A DNA stretch of 64,000 nucleotides from the NCBI GenBank assembly GCA_964017185.1, contig OZ024878.1, positions 12,843,351 to 12,907,350 of the forward strand, in the 5' to 3' direction. Below, piece after piece: positions 44,815 through 57,200 of the stretch (positions are counted from its first letter, which is position 1; the number at the start of each line of letters is the position of its first letter). The stretch is from Rugalucina vietnamica. Taxonomy: Eukaryota > Mollusca > Bivalvia > Lucinida > Lucinidae. The notes under the pieces are model-generated. The model was given only the letters and a program-made list of their open reading frames with translations. It searched no databases and was not told the origin of the DNA. A program made the translations under genes and the position numbers.

Positions 44815-46245
44815 TAGGACTGTCACACATTCGCGTATCGACTCGCGTATCTACGGCGTATCGAGATACGAAAGGTACGTCACACGTACGTCGTAGATAC
44901 GTGGGCATACGTAGCTCATACTCTTCGATACGTAGCTCATACTCCTCATACGCCGAGGTGCTACGTTTTTTTATGTGTGCACTTAAAAATTCGTAGCACG
45001 TACGTAGCAGGTCCGATACGCCGTACATACGTCACACATACGTGGTACATACGAAAGCAACGTGGCAGGTACGTCGTGGATACGTAGCTCATACTCCTGC
45101 TACGCCACACGTACGTAGCGGTTAAAATGCCACGTAACCGTGACGTATGTACAGCGTACCTTTCGTATCTGCTACGTATGTGTTACGTATGTGTGGCGTT
45201 TCCTCGAATGTCTTTTCGTATCTACGGCGTATCAGCGACGTACGTGTGGCGTATCTCGCGTATCAATGGCGTATGTGCTACGTATGTGCTACGTTCGTTT
45301 CGCTACTGTGGAGTATGTGTGACGTATCAGGAGTATTAGGAATATTTTGTGGCGTTCCAAGAGAATCTTAATGCTTCTTAATGCTTCTATATGTATGTTT
45401 TCGTTTTTCCGAAGTCATGGATCAAATGTTTCTCACGTTTCGGGGTGTCGTGCAGGGTTCTTTCATGGCTACGCTTGGTGTAGCCTCCGTCTTTGTTCAT
45501 AAGGTCTTACGACCAGGATGGAGTTTGAAGATGTTCCCCCACCAGAACCACCTCGTTTTTTTTTTTGTTAATCTAGATTATCTAGATTTCTCCGGTGGCA
45601 TCTTTGACCTCTTTTATGAGCCTGTGCGTGAGAAAACCAACAATTTGGGTTCCGACCAGGTCTGACACAAACCGGCCTGTACAGTCTCAGAAGATGGTAA
45701 GAGGCTGGAAATTTTGGATTTAGAAAGTAGAGGAATTGTACTATCCATGTAGAAAAAAAAAATCACTGATCAGCTCCGCAGTTAATGCGAAGCTGATCGG
45801 CGCCTTTGTTTTTGCCTATGCAGATTGTTGGTTTTTTTCATGCGGCGGCTCATATTTGATAACTATAATGTGCGAATTGCATGAGCAAAGTGAACACAAC
45901 CGTTTGTTCTCATAGGTATTAAAAAGCAATTGGTACAGAACAGATACGCCGCAGATAAGAATGGAACGCAGTACATACGCCGTAGATACGTCACGCGTAC
46001 ACTTCATACGCCATACATACGTCACACGTACGTAGCACATACGCATTGATACGCCGTACATACGAAAGTGAAATTCCATACGAATACAGATACGTCACGG
46101 ATACGCCACGGGAACGTAGCAGGAACGTCACACGTACGTGGTACATACGTCTCTCGAGCAAAATACGGCTCACGCCTCGGCGTATCGACATTTTCATAGA
46201 TACGTGAGCGATACGCCGCTGATACGTGAATGTGTGACAGAGCTA
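44815..46245. mobile_element. Foldback element iii, TACGTACGT words, TSD TAA
   Basis: 1431 bp, inverted ends TAGGACTGTCACACATTCGC and (reversed) TAGCTCTGTCACACATTCAC, flanked by TAA at 44812-44814 and 46246-46248. The arms (44815-45370 and 45930-46245) are dense in ATACGTAG, CACGTACG and TACGCCG words; the centre is ordinary sequence carrying an R3 insertion. Several overlapping frames rich in Tyr-Val-Arg are artefacts of the words. Confidence 0.75.
45617..45852. mobile_element. R3 foldback MITE nested in foldback iii
   Basis: TGAGCCTGTGCGTGAGAAAAC to TTTTTTCATGCGGCGGCTCA, with the core GATCAGCTCCGCAGTTAATGC/GCGAAGCTGATCGGCGCC. Confidence 0.7.
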
Positions 46246-46248
46246 TAA

Positions 46249-48010
46249 AGGTTCTAGACTTTTATTAGTTTTTACATTTTTTTTCAAACTTAGTTAGCTT
46301 TTTATGTAGCTTTCAATTGAACATGTCAAGATCAGCTGCATGTGTCCAGTTACATAAAATAACTTAGGACAACTATTTGTCCTATATGTGTCAAATTAAC
46401 ATTTCCAGAGATGTACACTGAAAGAAAGTTACAAAAGGCCACCATATCTTCAGAAAGTAAAATACGATCAACTGAAATTCATGATCATATGAATGAACCA
46501 ATGTCTAACAGTGGCTCTGTGAGTTTCTGCATTCAAAAATGCGTGATACTTCTCACATAGACGAAGCATGAATAAAAGTACCCTCATTTCAAAAAGTCAC
46601 ACTTAATTAACATTAAATTAAATGTCATATTAAAACGTTGTGTTTTACATTTTAATTTATTTGAAATTGTTACTGACTGCCATGATGTAAGATACAATCA
46701 AGTCAAATGTGTTGCTGCGATAAGAATTTTCGTTTCTGTTTTGTACATGTAAATGCAAGAAGACAGCATCGTGAATAAGAATTAAGTTTTTTGTTTCTGT
46801 TCCGGATACGTTATTATCAGCAGCACGGCATTGAAATTTTCAGCGTTCATTTATGTCTCATACTTGACTCTGATGTTGAAAATTAAAAAAAATCGTCCAC
46901 ATATTTTGTTATTTTGTTCGTTAAAATTTGGCATTGAAAGCAGAAGTGTGCGGCAGTCGTGACCTGTTTGTCATCGAAAATCGTATGATACAACGCTTTT
47001 GAGGTATACCTCTCATTTCCATGCCTCTTGAAGTGAATTGAACATGTTTAAGAGGCACATTGTTGAATTTTCCAAAAATCTCCAAAACAGCGATTTTTTT
47101 AAAAATGCCAGGCCCAGTAGAGAAAATTCGAATGTTTGATGTTTTTCCAAGCTGGAAGGGCCCCTTTGATGATACCCGTTCCCTCATTTTAATAAATTTT
47201 GTGTTTTAACCAATTCTTATTCAAAAACATTGGTTTTTGCACTTTTACACCAAAAACGTGATTAGTGAAAGAAAAAATCATACAATTTTGAAAATGGCTT
47301 AGAAAACAAAAATGAGTTTGAAAAGTGGCCTCTTATAACTTTGTTTCAGGATAATTTAATAAAGTCCTGTGACAAAGATCGTTTGATGAAACCAATCAGG
47401 GAATTTCTACTCTGAAAATGTTATTTGCATGAATGGTTTGACATGCCTGTGCTTTTTGGAACGTCATTGCAAGTACCAAGTCAAGGTATTACAGTGTGCA
47501 AGCACTTGCGCATGCACATGACGTAAATATTATCCGAGTAAAAACAGTAGTATCTCAATATCATTTTGTTTTTCAGCAGTGCATAAAATTTATGATGACT
47601 TGTAATATGAATACATATGTGCAATAAAGCGTCAGCGTTATTTAAGAATACATCATGTCATTGCAAATGCCAAGCGTGATATTATAACTGCATGGGAATT
47701 CATTGACATGTGAATGTGCCGTCAAAGGCATTCACATGTAGCTATGCAAATTAAAATTCACGGCATTTGTTATTAACGTGCGAATGTCAAGGAGTAACTG
47801 ACACCTCAATTTGCACGCATAGCGTTATTGTGTACTTTGTCTGAAAATGGAAGGCTGTGATTGTTAACACCCCATGGGCATTTTTTGGACAGTGTATATG
47901 TACATGTATATCTTTTCAGAGTGCACGTGTGGCTTTTTGTACCAATAGAAAACAGCTACTCTTAAAATATGCATTGTAGATACGTGAAAGGAACCATTCT
48001 TACTCTGACA
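46249..48010. other. Unassigned sequence
   Basis: No gene. A small hairpin at 47707-47745 (GACATGTGAATG...CATTCACATGT). Confidence 0.4.
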
Positions 48011-48024
48011 TGTGATTTTAGTTA

Positions 48025-48100
48025 AACAATTGGTCTATTGGCTAGCGTATTCGCTTTGCTCTAAGGAGGTTGCGGGTTCGAGTCTAGGCCGGTACATGCC
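48025..48100 (+). repeat. tRNA-like sequence (SINE head or pseudo-tRNA)
   Basis: TGGTCTATTGGCTAGCGTATTC (box A) and TGCGGGTTCGAGTCTAGGCC (box B) at tRNA-like spacing, but the acceptor stem does not pair, so it is not a working tRNA gene. Confidence 0.55.
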
Positions 48101-48207
48101 TGTTATGTTGATAATTAATTTTCATTATGACTTGATAAAGACAAAGCGCCAAATGGATGTGCATTTTATTTTATGTTTTTATTTTTATTTAAAAATAATA
48201 ATAATAA

Positions 48208-48308
<101 letters not shown>

Positions 48309-48311
48309 TAC

Positions 48312-48473
48312 CCGACGATCTATAGGAAGACGAAATATCTGACGTCACTTGTGGCGTCCGTGTCCTGCGGGCGCTTGATGCTGATCTCATCATGGGCAGG
48401 TAGAGGCTTGAGACGGTGAGGCACAGAGAGAAATAAACAGAGAGTCTATACACGATAACAGTCATGGGCATAT
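48312..48473 (-). CDS. Candidate host gene, first coding exon with signal peptide-like start
   Basis: Minus-strand exon with a strong acceptor (TTTCTCTTCTCCATTCCAG) just before it and a strong donor (G|GTAAGTTT) after it. The ATG is two bases in, at 48471. The first residues MPMTVIVYRLSVYFSLCLTV followed by SSLYLPMMRSAS look like a cleavable signal peptide. A Ser/Arg/Thr-rich segment follows (SARRTRTPQVTSDISSSYRSS, with a dibasic RR). It ends in phase 1, compatible with 34157-34023. The total predicted protein is ~133 residues, possibly secreted; no family recognised. An untranslated exon must lie upstream if the acceptor is real. Confidence 0.5.
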
Positions 48474-48589
48474 CTGGAATGGAGAAGAGAAATTTTGAGT
48501 TAAGGGTGATCGGGTTAAGGGTGGTCGGAATATGGGCCCGCCCATTGGGGCCTAAAGAAATAGATTGGCTGCTTGTTCCTCCAGACAAA

Positions 48590-48927
48590 GCTCATACGCT
48601 ACTGACTGGTCATTTGATTACTGGTTAACCGCTCAGGTCTGAGCTTGTCCAGGAAAAGTGGTTCAAGACAAACCCTCCATACATATAAGCTTTATTGGCT
48701 TAGTTGGGTGGTTATATTTGAAGCACTTTTTGGATGGCATGACATCGTAAATTTGGGTAAAAGTCCCATAACATGGAGGCAACGTCCCGACATGACCATT
48801 GCTGTTGACTGGAGTGTTAAGCATCAATTCAAACAAACAAACAAAATTTGAGTTAAACACATTTGCCAGCTCTATTTGCTAGACTATTTTGATAATTACG
48901 AGCACCAGGAGTTTAAAAGATGTTAGC
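48590..48927. other. Unassigned sequence
   Basis: Nothing recognised. Confidence 0.4.
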
Positions 48928-49135
48928 GTTCTCAATCGTTATCCTAGGTTTCATCACTTAAACCAGGTTCAACAACTGTTATCATAGGTTTTGTAGTTAA
49001 ACCAAGTATATGTCCGTTAAACCTGGTTTATGTAATGAAACTTAGGATAAGGATCGAGAAACCTAGTACATGTCCGTTAAACCTGGTTTATGTGCGATAA
49101 ACCTGGTTTAACGGACATATCCTAGGTTTCTCGTA
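48928..49135. repeat. Palindromic-word array (CCTAGG / AAACCTGGTTT)
   Basis: TATCCTAGGTTTC, AAACCAGGTT, TTAAACCTGGTTTATG (twice) and GATAAACCTGGTTTAACGG, ending in ATCCTAGGTTTCTCG. Each word is a near palindrome centred on C-C-T-A/G-G-G. Confidence 0.7.
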
Positions 49136-50595
49136 TTAGTGTGCATTTGGCTTGCCATACTACCGTTATTTTGATCATGTAGATATTTCGCAGGCATAGG
49201 ACTAAATTCCAGAGAAACAAAGCTATATTATACTGTAATAGGCATATTAAACCTATACAAACCTATTATACTGTAATAGGTTTGTAGCGGTGTATTTATT
49301 TAAGCGGTTGTAGACTGATTCGCCCTTTATTCCAGCCAGAGCGTATAACAAGCGTTTTGACTGCATCCCATTTTTAAAGGATTTTACGGTTTGTATAGAT
49401 TTAATATAGGCCTACCTATTACCCCACAAGGGAATAGCCCATTTTCCCCACAAGGGACTAGCCAGTTTGGATCAATTTGCGTTCTAATTTCAGTCAACGT
49501 TATTGTTTGTAGAGGCCAGCTTGGCAATATAGGCTACTTGCGCGTTTCCCCTCAGTATTTTGTAGATATACATGTACCTTTGTAAATCCACATGTGATCA
49601 GCCAGTGCAAATAAACTAGCAGGAACATGACCTTATAGTACAAAATAAAGATTGAGATAAGCTGTTTGACAACAGAGCAGCTTATCGGTGTCTTCATTAT
49701 GATGGTATGGAAAGTACAGCCACTAAAGGTAGACTTTGTTTTGCCATGGCACATATGAATAGAACAAGTGTACTAAAGACCTGAAGGTCAGGATGATTTT
49801 GGTTACCAGTATTTCTTATATTAATTATATACGTAGGCTGGAAATTAGCCCATTTTAATATTTATATGAGATGCTCATTGATTGGTCTAAAAAGTGTTGT
49901 TTAAACAAAAGTAAAAAAAAAAAAAAAAAACCTCATATTGTTTAATTTTCGTTAACTCATTTAACCATAGTTTTGTCTCCATAGGCTCTGTACTATGTCT
50001 ATACGATAATTTGTAGATATACATGTACCATGTGCATAAATAAAATGTTAAAACAACGACGACGACGACCAGGAAATGACAATCAGAACGAAGGTCCCGC
50101 ACTAAAAACTAAATTGAAAATCAGGTACTCAGACCGGTACAAGACAGTCTTATAAATTATGACGTTTTTAAAACATTTTGCTCATTGTCACTTTATTCGG
50201 AGAACAGTGTGGAAGATTTTTTTGAAGAATCAAGGCAGTTTATTGCTTTATGTCTCCCTCTATTAAAGAAGAATAGGCGAATGGATAAGCATGGAAATAA
50301 CAAAGACGAGATGCAGGCAGAATATGAACAGGCCCCGAGGTTATGAGTTATAACACCTTTTAATGCTCAGCTCAGCTGAGACTAAATCTATTCTGCTCAA
50401 AAATGTGACAATGCAAACAATTGTTAATATTTTAACATTTATAAGCAGGATAAATTTCAGACTTTGATCATCTAAACCTGAAATTTTAATTTATTTGGGC
50501 TATTTAGCCATTTATGAGCAGTTTAAATTTTATGCTCAGTTAACTTGAGCATGATTTTTTTTTTTATGACATCGGAACCAGGCTCAATCATAAAA
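49136..50595. other. Unassigned sequence
   Basis: A 20-bp poly(A) near 49912-49930. No gene seen. Confidence 0.4.
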
Positions 50596-50727
50596 TGAGC
50601 CGTCCCATGGGAAAACCAACAATCTGCATAGGCGAAAACAAAGGCGCAGATCAGCTTCGCAGTAACTGCGAAGCTGATCAGCGCCTTTGTTTTCGCTACT
50701 CGGATAGTACAATTCCTCTTCTACTTA
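50596..50727. mobile_element. R3 foldback MITE, truncated
   Basis: TGAGCCGTCCCATGGGAAAAC and a perfect core GATCAGCTTCGCAG TAA CTGCGAAGCTGATC. It stops at CTTCTACTTAA, where other sequence begins (GGATGTTCGCTGC). Confidence 0.7.
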
Positions 50728-51599
50728 AGGATGTTCGCTGCTAACATTTGACATTTCGGAACTTCCGGTTTTTCTTTTCTTGAATATCTCGTAAACGGTT
50801 GCAGATATTTTCCTAATATTTTATATTTGGATACATATTGATGATATGCATCGAATGAGCCATGAAAATTGTCAATCTAAGAAACTTCATTTTTTCTTCC
50901 CATTTTCTGCAACTTTTCAGAAAATTTTAGTTGTCAGTAAAATTTAGGGGGTAGGGTAGATTAAACTTGAATATTACACATCTTCAAATTAATTGCACTA
51001 GCTCGATGTTTATTTTAGCAGCAGTATATGTGTACATGGTATTCTAAGCCATTTTTTGTGTCTTTGGTGTGCTGGTTTTAAAATTTAAGGTGGTTTTATG
51101 AAATGGGCTTTTAGAAACAAAACAGCCGAAAAAAGGCCGAAAATGGCGATTTTCAAGTTGTTGGTTCTCTCTTATATGCTCACTACCCTATATTTTTCTT
51201 TCTTTTATTCGAACAACATTACCCAGTTCTATGTTGTGTGAAAATACAAGAAAAAGTTTGAATCAACAAATATGGGTTTGGTACATTTCAAAATATTGAT
51301 TTTTTCCGACTTTTCAAGTATGGGGGTAGGGTTAGAAAAGGAATCGTAAAATTTTGTCATCCACTCAAAGTTGCAAATTTTTCTATGCATTGGGTCCAAT
51401 ATTGTCTGCGCTACTTAAATATAACACCAACCGGTATTTTTTTGACAAACCGCTTTTTGTCAAATCCAGGACATCTTTCGAAAGCAGCCAGGGCTTCGCA
51501 GTTTATATACTCATAAAGTACCTATCAAGTGGTTCTCTAAAAACTTATTTTATTGGCCTATCTTATCTATAACTGCCTGATAAATGGACTTGAAGTTGG
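50728..51599. other. Unassigned repeat-like sequence
   Basis: AT-rich sequence that truncates R3; ends not defined. Confidence 0.35.
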
Positions 51600-51977
51600 C
51601 TTTCCCATGGGAAAATCATGTTTTCCCATGGGAAATGGCCCTTTCCCATGGGAAAACAGATTGGCCATGGACAAAAAAGTGGCCATGGCCAGAAAATTCG
51701 TTGGCCATGGGAAAATTTAACTGTCGATAAAAAATGTTTTTAGAGATGAATTTCTACATAAAAATTGCTTCCCATGAAGGCCATGATATTATAAATTCAA
51801 AAATATTATAATCTAAAATTTTGTAAGTATTGGCCATGGGCATAAATTCTGGCCATGGGCAATGAAATTCTGGCCATGGCCAAAAGTTGGTCAAGTTTTG
51901 GGCCATGGCCAATAATTTTGCCCATGGCCATAATTTTCTTCCCATGGCCCTTCTCATGTCCATATAACTGGCCATGG
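51600..51977. repeat. Palindromic-word array (CCATGG)
   Basis: About 17 CCATGG sites in 380 bp, in the contexts TTTCCCATGGGAAA and TGGCCATGGCCA, some as GCCATGGGCA. Linkers are A/T-rich. Confidence 0.8.
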
Positions 51978-52589
51978 CCAAGATATTTTTAACTTATTTT
52001 GAAACATAAAACTTTTGATTAACTACTATACTCAACTACAAAAAGAAACACCACATTACGCAACCCTGTTTGGTTCACATTTATAATCTATTATGTATGG
52101 ATAGTTTCATGTGTGTCTCTATATGGTCCTTTATCATTTGAATGGTATCATATAACAAAATGCAAAAATGTGGTTTTCATCTTGATTAAAAGTGAAAAAT
52201 GCAAAAATTTGATTTTCATATTGATTAAAATTGAATGATTTATTTTGTCGACAAAAACAGTTGCTACTAAAAACAAGGAGAAAAGTTCACATCACATATG
52301 CACATTTTAATCCCAAAATTCTGAAAAGATACAAACAGCTGCCCCCAATAACACTCCATGTAAAAATATCAAAATTGCAATACAAACAAGATTATAATTC
52401 AAACTAATAAACTTCTTTTTTTTATATATATAAAAAAACAGAGTGCTCACCCGAGATTTGGTCTTTGAAAATAAAACTGAATTCTCACATAATTTCATTA
52501 ACACAAAAAAACTGTCCTTTAATATATCTATCAATTTACATGTCACAGGCTAAAATCTTTGTGACAAAATGCATTGCTTACATATTTTC
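51978..52589. other. Unassigned sequence
   Basis: AT-rich; nothing recognised. Confidence 0.4.
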
Positions 52590-53381
52590 CCATCAAAAGC
52601 CCAGGCTACCCAACCAAATTATTAAAATCTGAAACCTTTTTACAGGGCAAGGTCAACTTAGCAGCTTTATACATCTATGATGGTCTAGAGTGCTTGATAA
52701 TACATAACAAGTTTCATTGAAATCGGTTCATCGGCTCCTGAGAAGAAAAACTGTTTTCCATTGTTTTTACCATTATGGGGATGGCAGCCATCCTGGTGAT
52801 GTGACCTAACCATTTATAGAAAATTTTGTTTCCCCTTCGAAAGGAAGCTCTGAAACCTAAAACGTTGCTTGATTGGCCAAATGGTTTCAGAGAAAATTAA
52901 ATAATAATTACAATTAGTTTATTACTTTTTGCCATGGTAAGGAAATGACATTGACCTTAAACATAACTCATTAACTCAATAACTTGTCAGTATCTACTAT
53001 CAGGTCACAGGCTATAAACCTTTCTGAAAAATCCTGTTTCAAACTGTTTCCATTGAAAAGCATGTGACTGACCAAATCTGATCTTGCTGTAAAATAGATC
53101 AAGTTCAACCTAAGGTCACAATTTAATCAAACAATGATTAACCAGCGTCCCCAATGCTACATACTTAGTTTGGTTAAAGTCAGTTTGCTGGTTCCAGAGA
53201 AGTGGTTTAACATATCATGGGCGTGGCGTTCATCTTGGTCATGTGACCTGGACCATTTATACAACAAACGGTTGACGACGGTGGACAATCGACGGTGGAC
53301 AACTGATAAACTGACAGATGAGAGATGAACACCAGAGAATGCCCATACTATAACAGGCTCACAAGGGCTCAAGTGAGCTAT
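52590..53381 (+). mobile_element. R5 element, degenerate
   Basis: The core has GGTCATGTGACCTGGACCATTTAT-like marks and ends with a decayed hairpin (AGGCTCACAAGGGCTCAAGTGAGCT). The 5' hairpin is not seen. Confidence 0.55.
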
Positions 53382-53383
53382 AA

Positions 53384-53735
53384 CATCAGAATAACATGTC
53401 CATGTAATACGAGCCGCGTCATGAGAAAACCTGAATCTTGCATATATGTGAAAAACAAAGGTGCTTTGTTTTCGCTACAAAAATATAACAATTCTTCTTC
53501 TACTTATATCCAAGCTTCTGGCCTTCTTCTGTGACAGTACATTCTGGTTTGTGTCGGATATGGTCAGAAACCCCAAATACTGGTTTTCTTGCGTCGCAGC
53601 CCATATACATCCCTTATACACAACTTTTATAGCAAAACTGGGGTAGATGTGCCTTATATTTGCTCGCCGAGGCAGTTCCATGGAGGTGTACCCACAATCT
53701 GTTTTGAGCAATACATTTTTGCCCATGCAATATAC
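53384..53735. mobile_element. R2 copy split by R3
   Basis: The left end ATCAGAATAACATGTCCATG and the right part (53607-53735, with TGTACCCACAATCTG and GCCCATGCAATATACAG) are separated by an R3 at 53411-53602. Confidence 0.55.
53411..53602. mobile_element. R3 foldback MITE nested in R2
   Basis: GAGCCGCGTCATGAGAAAACC to GGTTTTCTTGCGTCGCAGC; core hairpin largely lost. Confidence 0.6.
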
Positions 53736-53739
53736 AGAT

Positions 53740-53915
53740 GTTGTTTACAGAAGCAAAAATAGAAAAATTTTATTGAAAAAAAAAAATCTGTTTTTTCAAA
53801 GTTTTTGCTCAAAACATACATTGTGGGTACATGTTAGAACCGCCTCGTTGAGGTGGGTCTAACAAGTACCCACAGCGTATGTTTTGGATCCAAAATAAGA
53901 AAATTAGGTACATGT
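53740..53915. mobile_element. R2 core remnant
   Basis: AAAACATACATTGTGGGTAC...AACCGCCTCGTTGAGG...GTACCCACAGCGTATG, a partly decayed core palindrome. Confidence 0.5.
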
Positions 53916-53929
53916 ATACGCTAGTCTAT

Positions 53930-54703
53930 AGGAGCTAATGACCCCAGGGTGGGGCCATTTTTGACCCCAGGGTCATGATTGGCAGGATTTATAAAGGGTA
54001 CCAATAAACACTGTTACATGCCAAATACACAAGCTCTAAGTCTTGTGGTTTTAGAGTTAGAAGATTTTTCACACTATAAGCCTACAGCACACATGGACAT
54101 CCCTGGGGCATGGTCAATTTGGACCCCAGGTACATGGTTGGCAGGATTGATGAAGGGGACTACCAAACATTGCTACATACAAAATATTGAAGCTCTGGGC
54201 CTTGTGATTTTTTTTTACGTTTTTCCCATTGTAAGTCTATGGGAGCTATCTGTTGCCATGGAAACCACAATTTTGATACAATCTGCTCCAAAAACCTAAT
54301 GCAGTCAATCCCCCTACCCAGTGACGGTTCACATAAAATTTTATCAAGATCGGCCGGCTTGATTCAGAAATATTTGAGCTGCCTCGCGGGAAAACCAACA
54401 ATGTGGTTTCCGAACAGGTCTGGCACAAACCCACTTGTACAAGTACAGAAAAGAGCTAGAAGCTTGAAATTTCTGATTTAAGTAGAAGAGGAATTGTACT
54501 ATCCGAGTTGCGAAAACAAAGGCGCTGATCAGCTTCGCAGTATCTGCGAAGCTGATCTGCACCTTTGTTTTCGCCTATGCAGACTCTGTTGGTTTTCCCA
54601 TGTGGCGGCTCATTTGTCTTTGAAATTGTGAACGGATGTCGACTGACGCCGGATGCCAGCCTATCCTATAAGCTAACCTGTGAGCCTTCTGCTCAGGTGA
54701 GTT
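53930..54703 (+). mobile_element. R5-like element with nested R3
   Basis: GACCCCAGGGT-rich ~140-bp units, interrupted by R3, then the decayed 3' hairpin TAAGCTAACCTGTGAGCC...CTCAGGTGAG. The 5' end is missing. Confidence 0.5.
54375..54612. mobile_element. R3 foldback MITE nested in R5
   Basis: TGAGCTGCCTCGCGGGAAAAC to TTTTCCCATGTGGCGGCTCA, with the core GATCAGCTTCGCAGTATCTGC/GCGAAGCTGATC. Confidence 0.75.
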
Positions 54704-55199
54704 TACTGAGTTAAAAACTGGATTAACAAAGATCTCGTATTGCGCTTATTAGAAAGACTTGTTAATTTCTGACAGATCTAGAATCTTAACAGATCATTAT
54801 GAACTAACAGGCATGGTGTAAAGAAACATGTCTAATATCATCGTCAAAATTACACTTGTCACTTTTCTGCTGTCTTCAATCTCGGAGAAGCTGGAATAAT
54901 CTAGATGTTGAGAAATCTGTATCTTGACTCAAGTCCAAGCAAGAACTCAGGAGCAAACATGGTCAATAACACATTGTTTTCTCTTTTTCACCATATACAT
55001 ATACTTTCTTCTATTAGGACAAATCTGTTGGGTTTAGATGTTGATCTTTTTCTCACATTGAAAAGCTGAAGTCTATGCTGAATTCTGTCAGTGATCATTA
55101 CTTTACACCTGCAATAATTAAAGGTTTTAACTTTTATTATGAAATGCAGAAGACTTATGACAGACACATCATGGCAAATCATCATTGTCAATCACAATA
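54704..55199. other. Unassigned sequence
   Basis: Nothing recognised. Confidence 0.4.
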
Positions 55200-55747
55200 C
55201 GGCCCCTTTCACTCGAGTTTGCCGTTTGAGCATTTGCATCACACAAGAAGACCATGTGTTCCGAGTTTCTTTTCATGTTGTCCTCAAAGACATCTGGATT
55301 GATTGATCTGCTGATTTGAGTGACAGCTTCAAACTAAATGACCTTTACAAATGGCAAACTCAAGTGAAATTTTTAACTTCCTATGTGGAATTTTTGCCAT
55401 GTAGATACCGATCAGGTAACTGCTTAAATTGATAAAATTTTGCTTTTGTCTCTATCCTGTTACAAATGTGTGTTCTTAATATGCATTGTATATGTTGTAC
55501 AAAGAATTTTGAAATAAAAATGTGCTTTAACCAAGCAATTACAATGTTTTTATCAGAAGAGGTGACATCATTACCTAAAGATAAATTAATCCTGAATAGA
55601 TTTTAAGAACACCTGGCACCTGCGGGACACTGTTTCAGTTCTAAAATAGAATAAAAAGTTACCTGATTTACAAACAAACGGCAAACTCGAGTGAACAAAT
55701 TTGATTGATTTAAATGCTCAAACGGCAATCTCGAGTGAAAGGGGCTG
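55200..55747. mobile_element. MITE with ~40-bp TIR, TA target duplication
   Basis: 548 bp. Left CGGCCCCTTTCACTCGAGTT and right (reversed) CAGCCCCTTTCACTCGAGAT, both followed by TGCCGTTTGAGCATTT; flanked by TA. Tc1/mariner-like (inference). Confidence 0.8.
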
Positions 55748-55858
55748 TAACATCTTGATAATTAGGAAGATCAGGGTTTATAGTGCTATTTCATACAAAA
55801 TCCTGTTTTTGGAATTTCCAGCCTGGACCAGAAATACAGAAATATAGTGAAACACAAA

Positions 55859-57181
55859 CAAGAGGACCAGTGGTCCTGTAAACGCTCGCCTAATCTGGAC
55901 AGTTTTATTTGTAAGGGAGCTAATGACCCCGGGCTCTGGGGCTTGGCCTGTTTGGACCCCAGGGGCATGGGTGGCAGAATTTAGAAAGAAGATTACTTCA
56001 CACTGCTTCACACAAAATATGAAAAACTCACGGTTAAGAGAATGTTTCTGGATATTATTGTTTTCTTCATTGTAGTATAAATATAGGAGATTATTTCCCC
56101 TTGGGTGGGACCATTTTGAACCACATGGGCATGATCGGGGGGTGGGGGTGGGGGGGGGTATGTAAAGCATCAAATAAGATTGCTACATACTAAATATACA
56201 AGCTTTGAGTCTTGTGGTTTCAGAGAAAAAGATTATTTTCATATGGCTGGTCATCAAAGTGCATTATTTATTTACACATTTTAGTTCTGTATTCCATGAT
56301 GCAGCTGCTACATGACAAGTTTCATGATTATAAGACTTGGGTTCTGGAGAAGATTTTAGTTTTCACCATATATGGCCATGGAAATTGCCTTTGTCATTTG
56401 TCCTGGATTATTTTTATACACTTTCCCCTTTCCTATAAGTGCTACATGGCTTGATTGTCAAAGTGGTTTTAGCACGTTTAAAGGAGAAGATCTGTGAAAA
56501 TGGTGGACAGATGACGAACCCTATCCTACCTTAGTTAAAACAGCAGTCATATAGTAGCGTAGAACCCAAACACGCGCCGGGCGTATGAAAAATCTCAACA
56601 CGCTGAAGACTTTGGACGTATAAAAATTAATTTCTTTTAACTCGCTTTAGCAGTTACACATTAGCCCGTGACTGAGGCGAGTGCCGGACGTATAAAAAAT
56701 CTCCAAGTTTTTGAGTACGGTTGTGATAAGTCCCAGACACGCTAACTGTTACCACGCGCTACAGACGTGCATCGAAAGTTCAACATGTGTATCACACACG
56801 CTTATAGGGCAAGCTACTGAAGCAACATCTAATGAAATCGGAACGCACATGTAACATACACTGGCGTGCCTCAAACGCGCTCCAAGTGCGTTCAGAGCGT
56901 ATTCAACCACCTGTAACTTAATCAAGTTAATCGGGACGTATAAGTCACACGCCCGAGACACGCCGAGCTTCTAGAGACTTTTAGCGATGTACAGCGACGC
57001 GCACCGGACGTACACCAAGCGTACCCAATGCACTTGTAGCGAGTTTTGAACGTGTTTCCGACGTGCGTCTGGCGTATGTGGAATTTCGCTATTTTTTCTA
57101 CACGCTGGCATGCGTTTCACTTATACGCTACTGTGTGACTGCTGTTTAAGCTCACATGAGCACCTCACTCAGGTGAGCTAA
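55859..57181 (+). mobile_element. R5 element hosting foldback iv
   Basis: Starts CAAGAGGACCAGTGGTCCTG then CGCTCGCCT, ends AGCTCACATGAGC...CACTCAGGTGAGCTAA. Core of GACCCC-type units related to 53930-54703. Foldback iv interrupts it just before the 3' hairpin. Confidence 0.6.
56539..57146. mobile_element. Foldback element iv, ACACGC/GCGT words, TSD TAA
   Basis: 608 bp, AACAGCAGTCATATAGTAGC and (reversed) AACAGCAGTCACACAGTAGC, both followed by GTA, flanked by TAA at 56536-56538 and 57147-57149. The interior is rich in GACGTATAA, CACGCGC and GCGTATG words. Confidence 0.8.
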
Positions 57182-57200
57182 AATCATAGGTCATTATATA

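Noticed and set aside
45381-45665. 94-codon plus-strand ORF in the centre of foldback iii
   Set aside because: Runs into an R3 MITE, shows no recognisable domain and no splice support.
44576-46197. Tyr/Val/Arg-rich overlapping ORFs
   Set aside because: Read-throughs of TACGTACGT words in foldback iii.
48025-48100. tRNA gene
   Set aside because: Box A and B present but the acceptor stem does not pair; more likely a SINE head or pseudo-tRNA.
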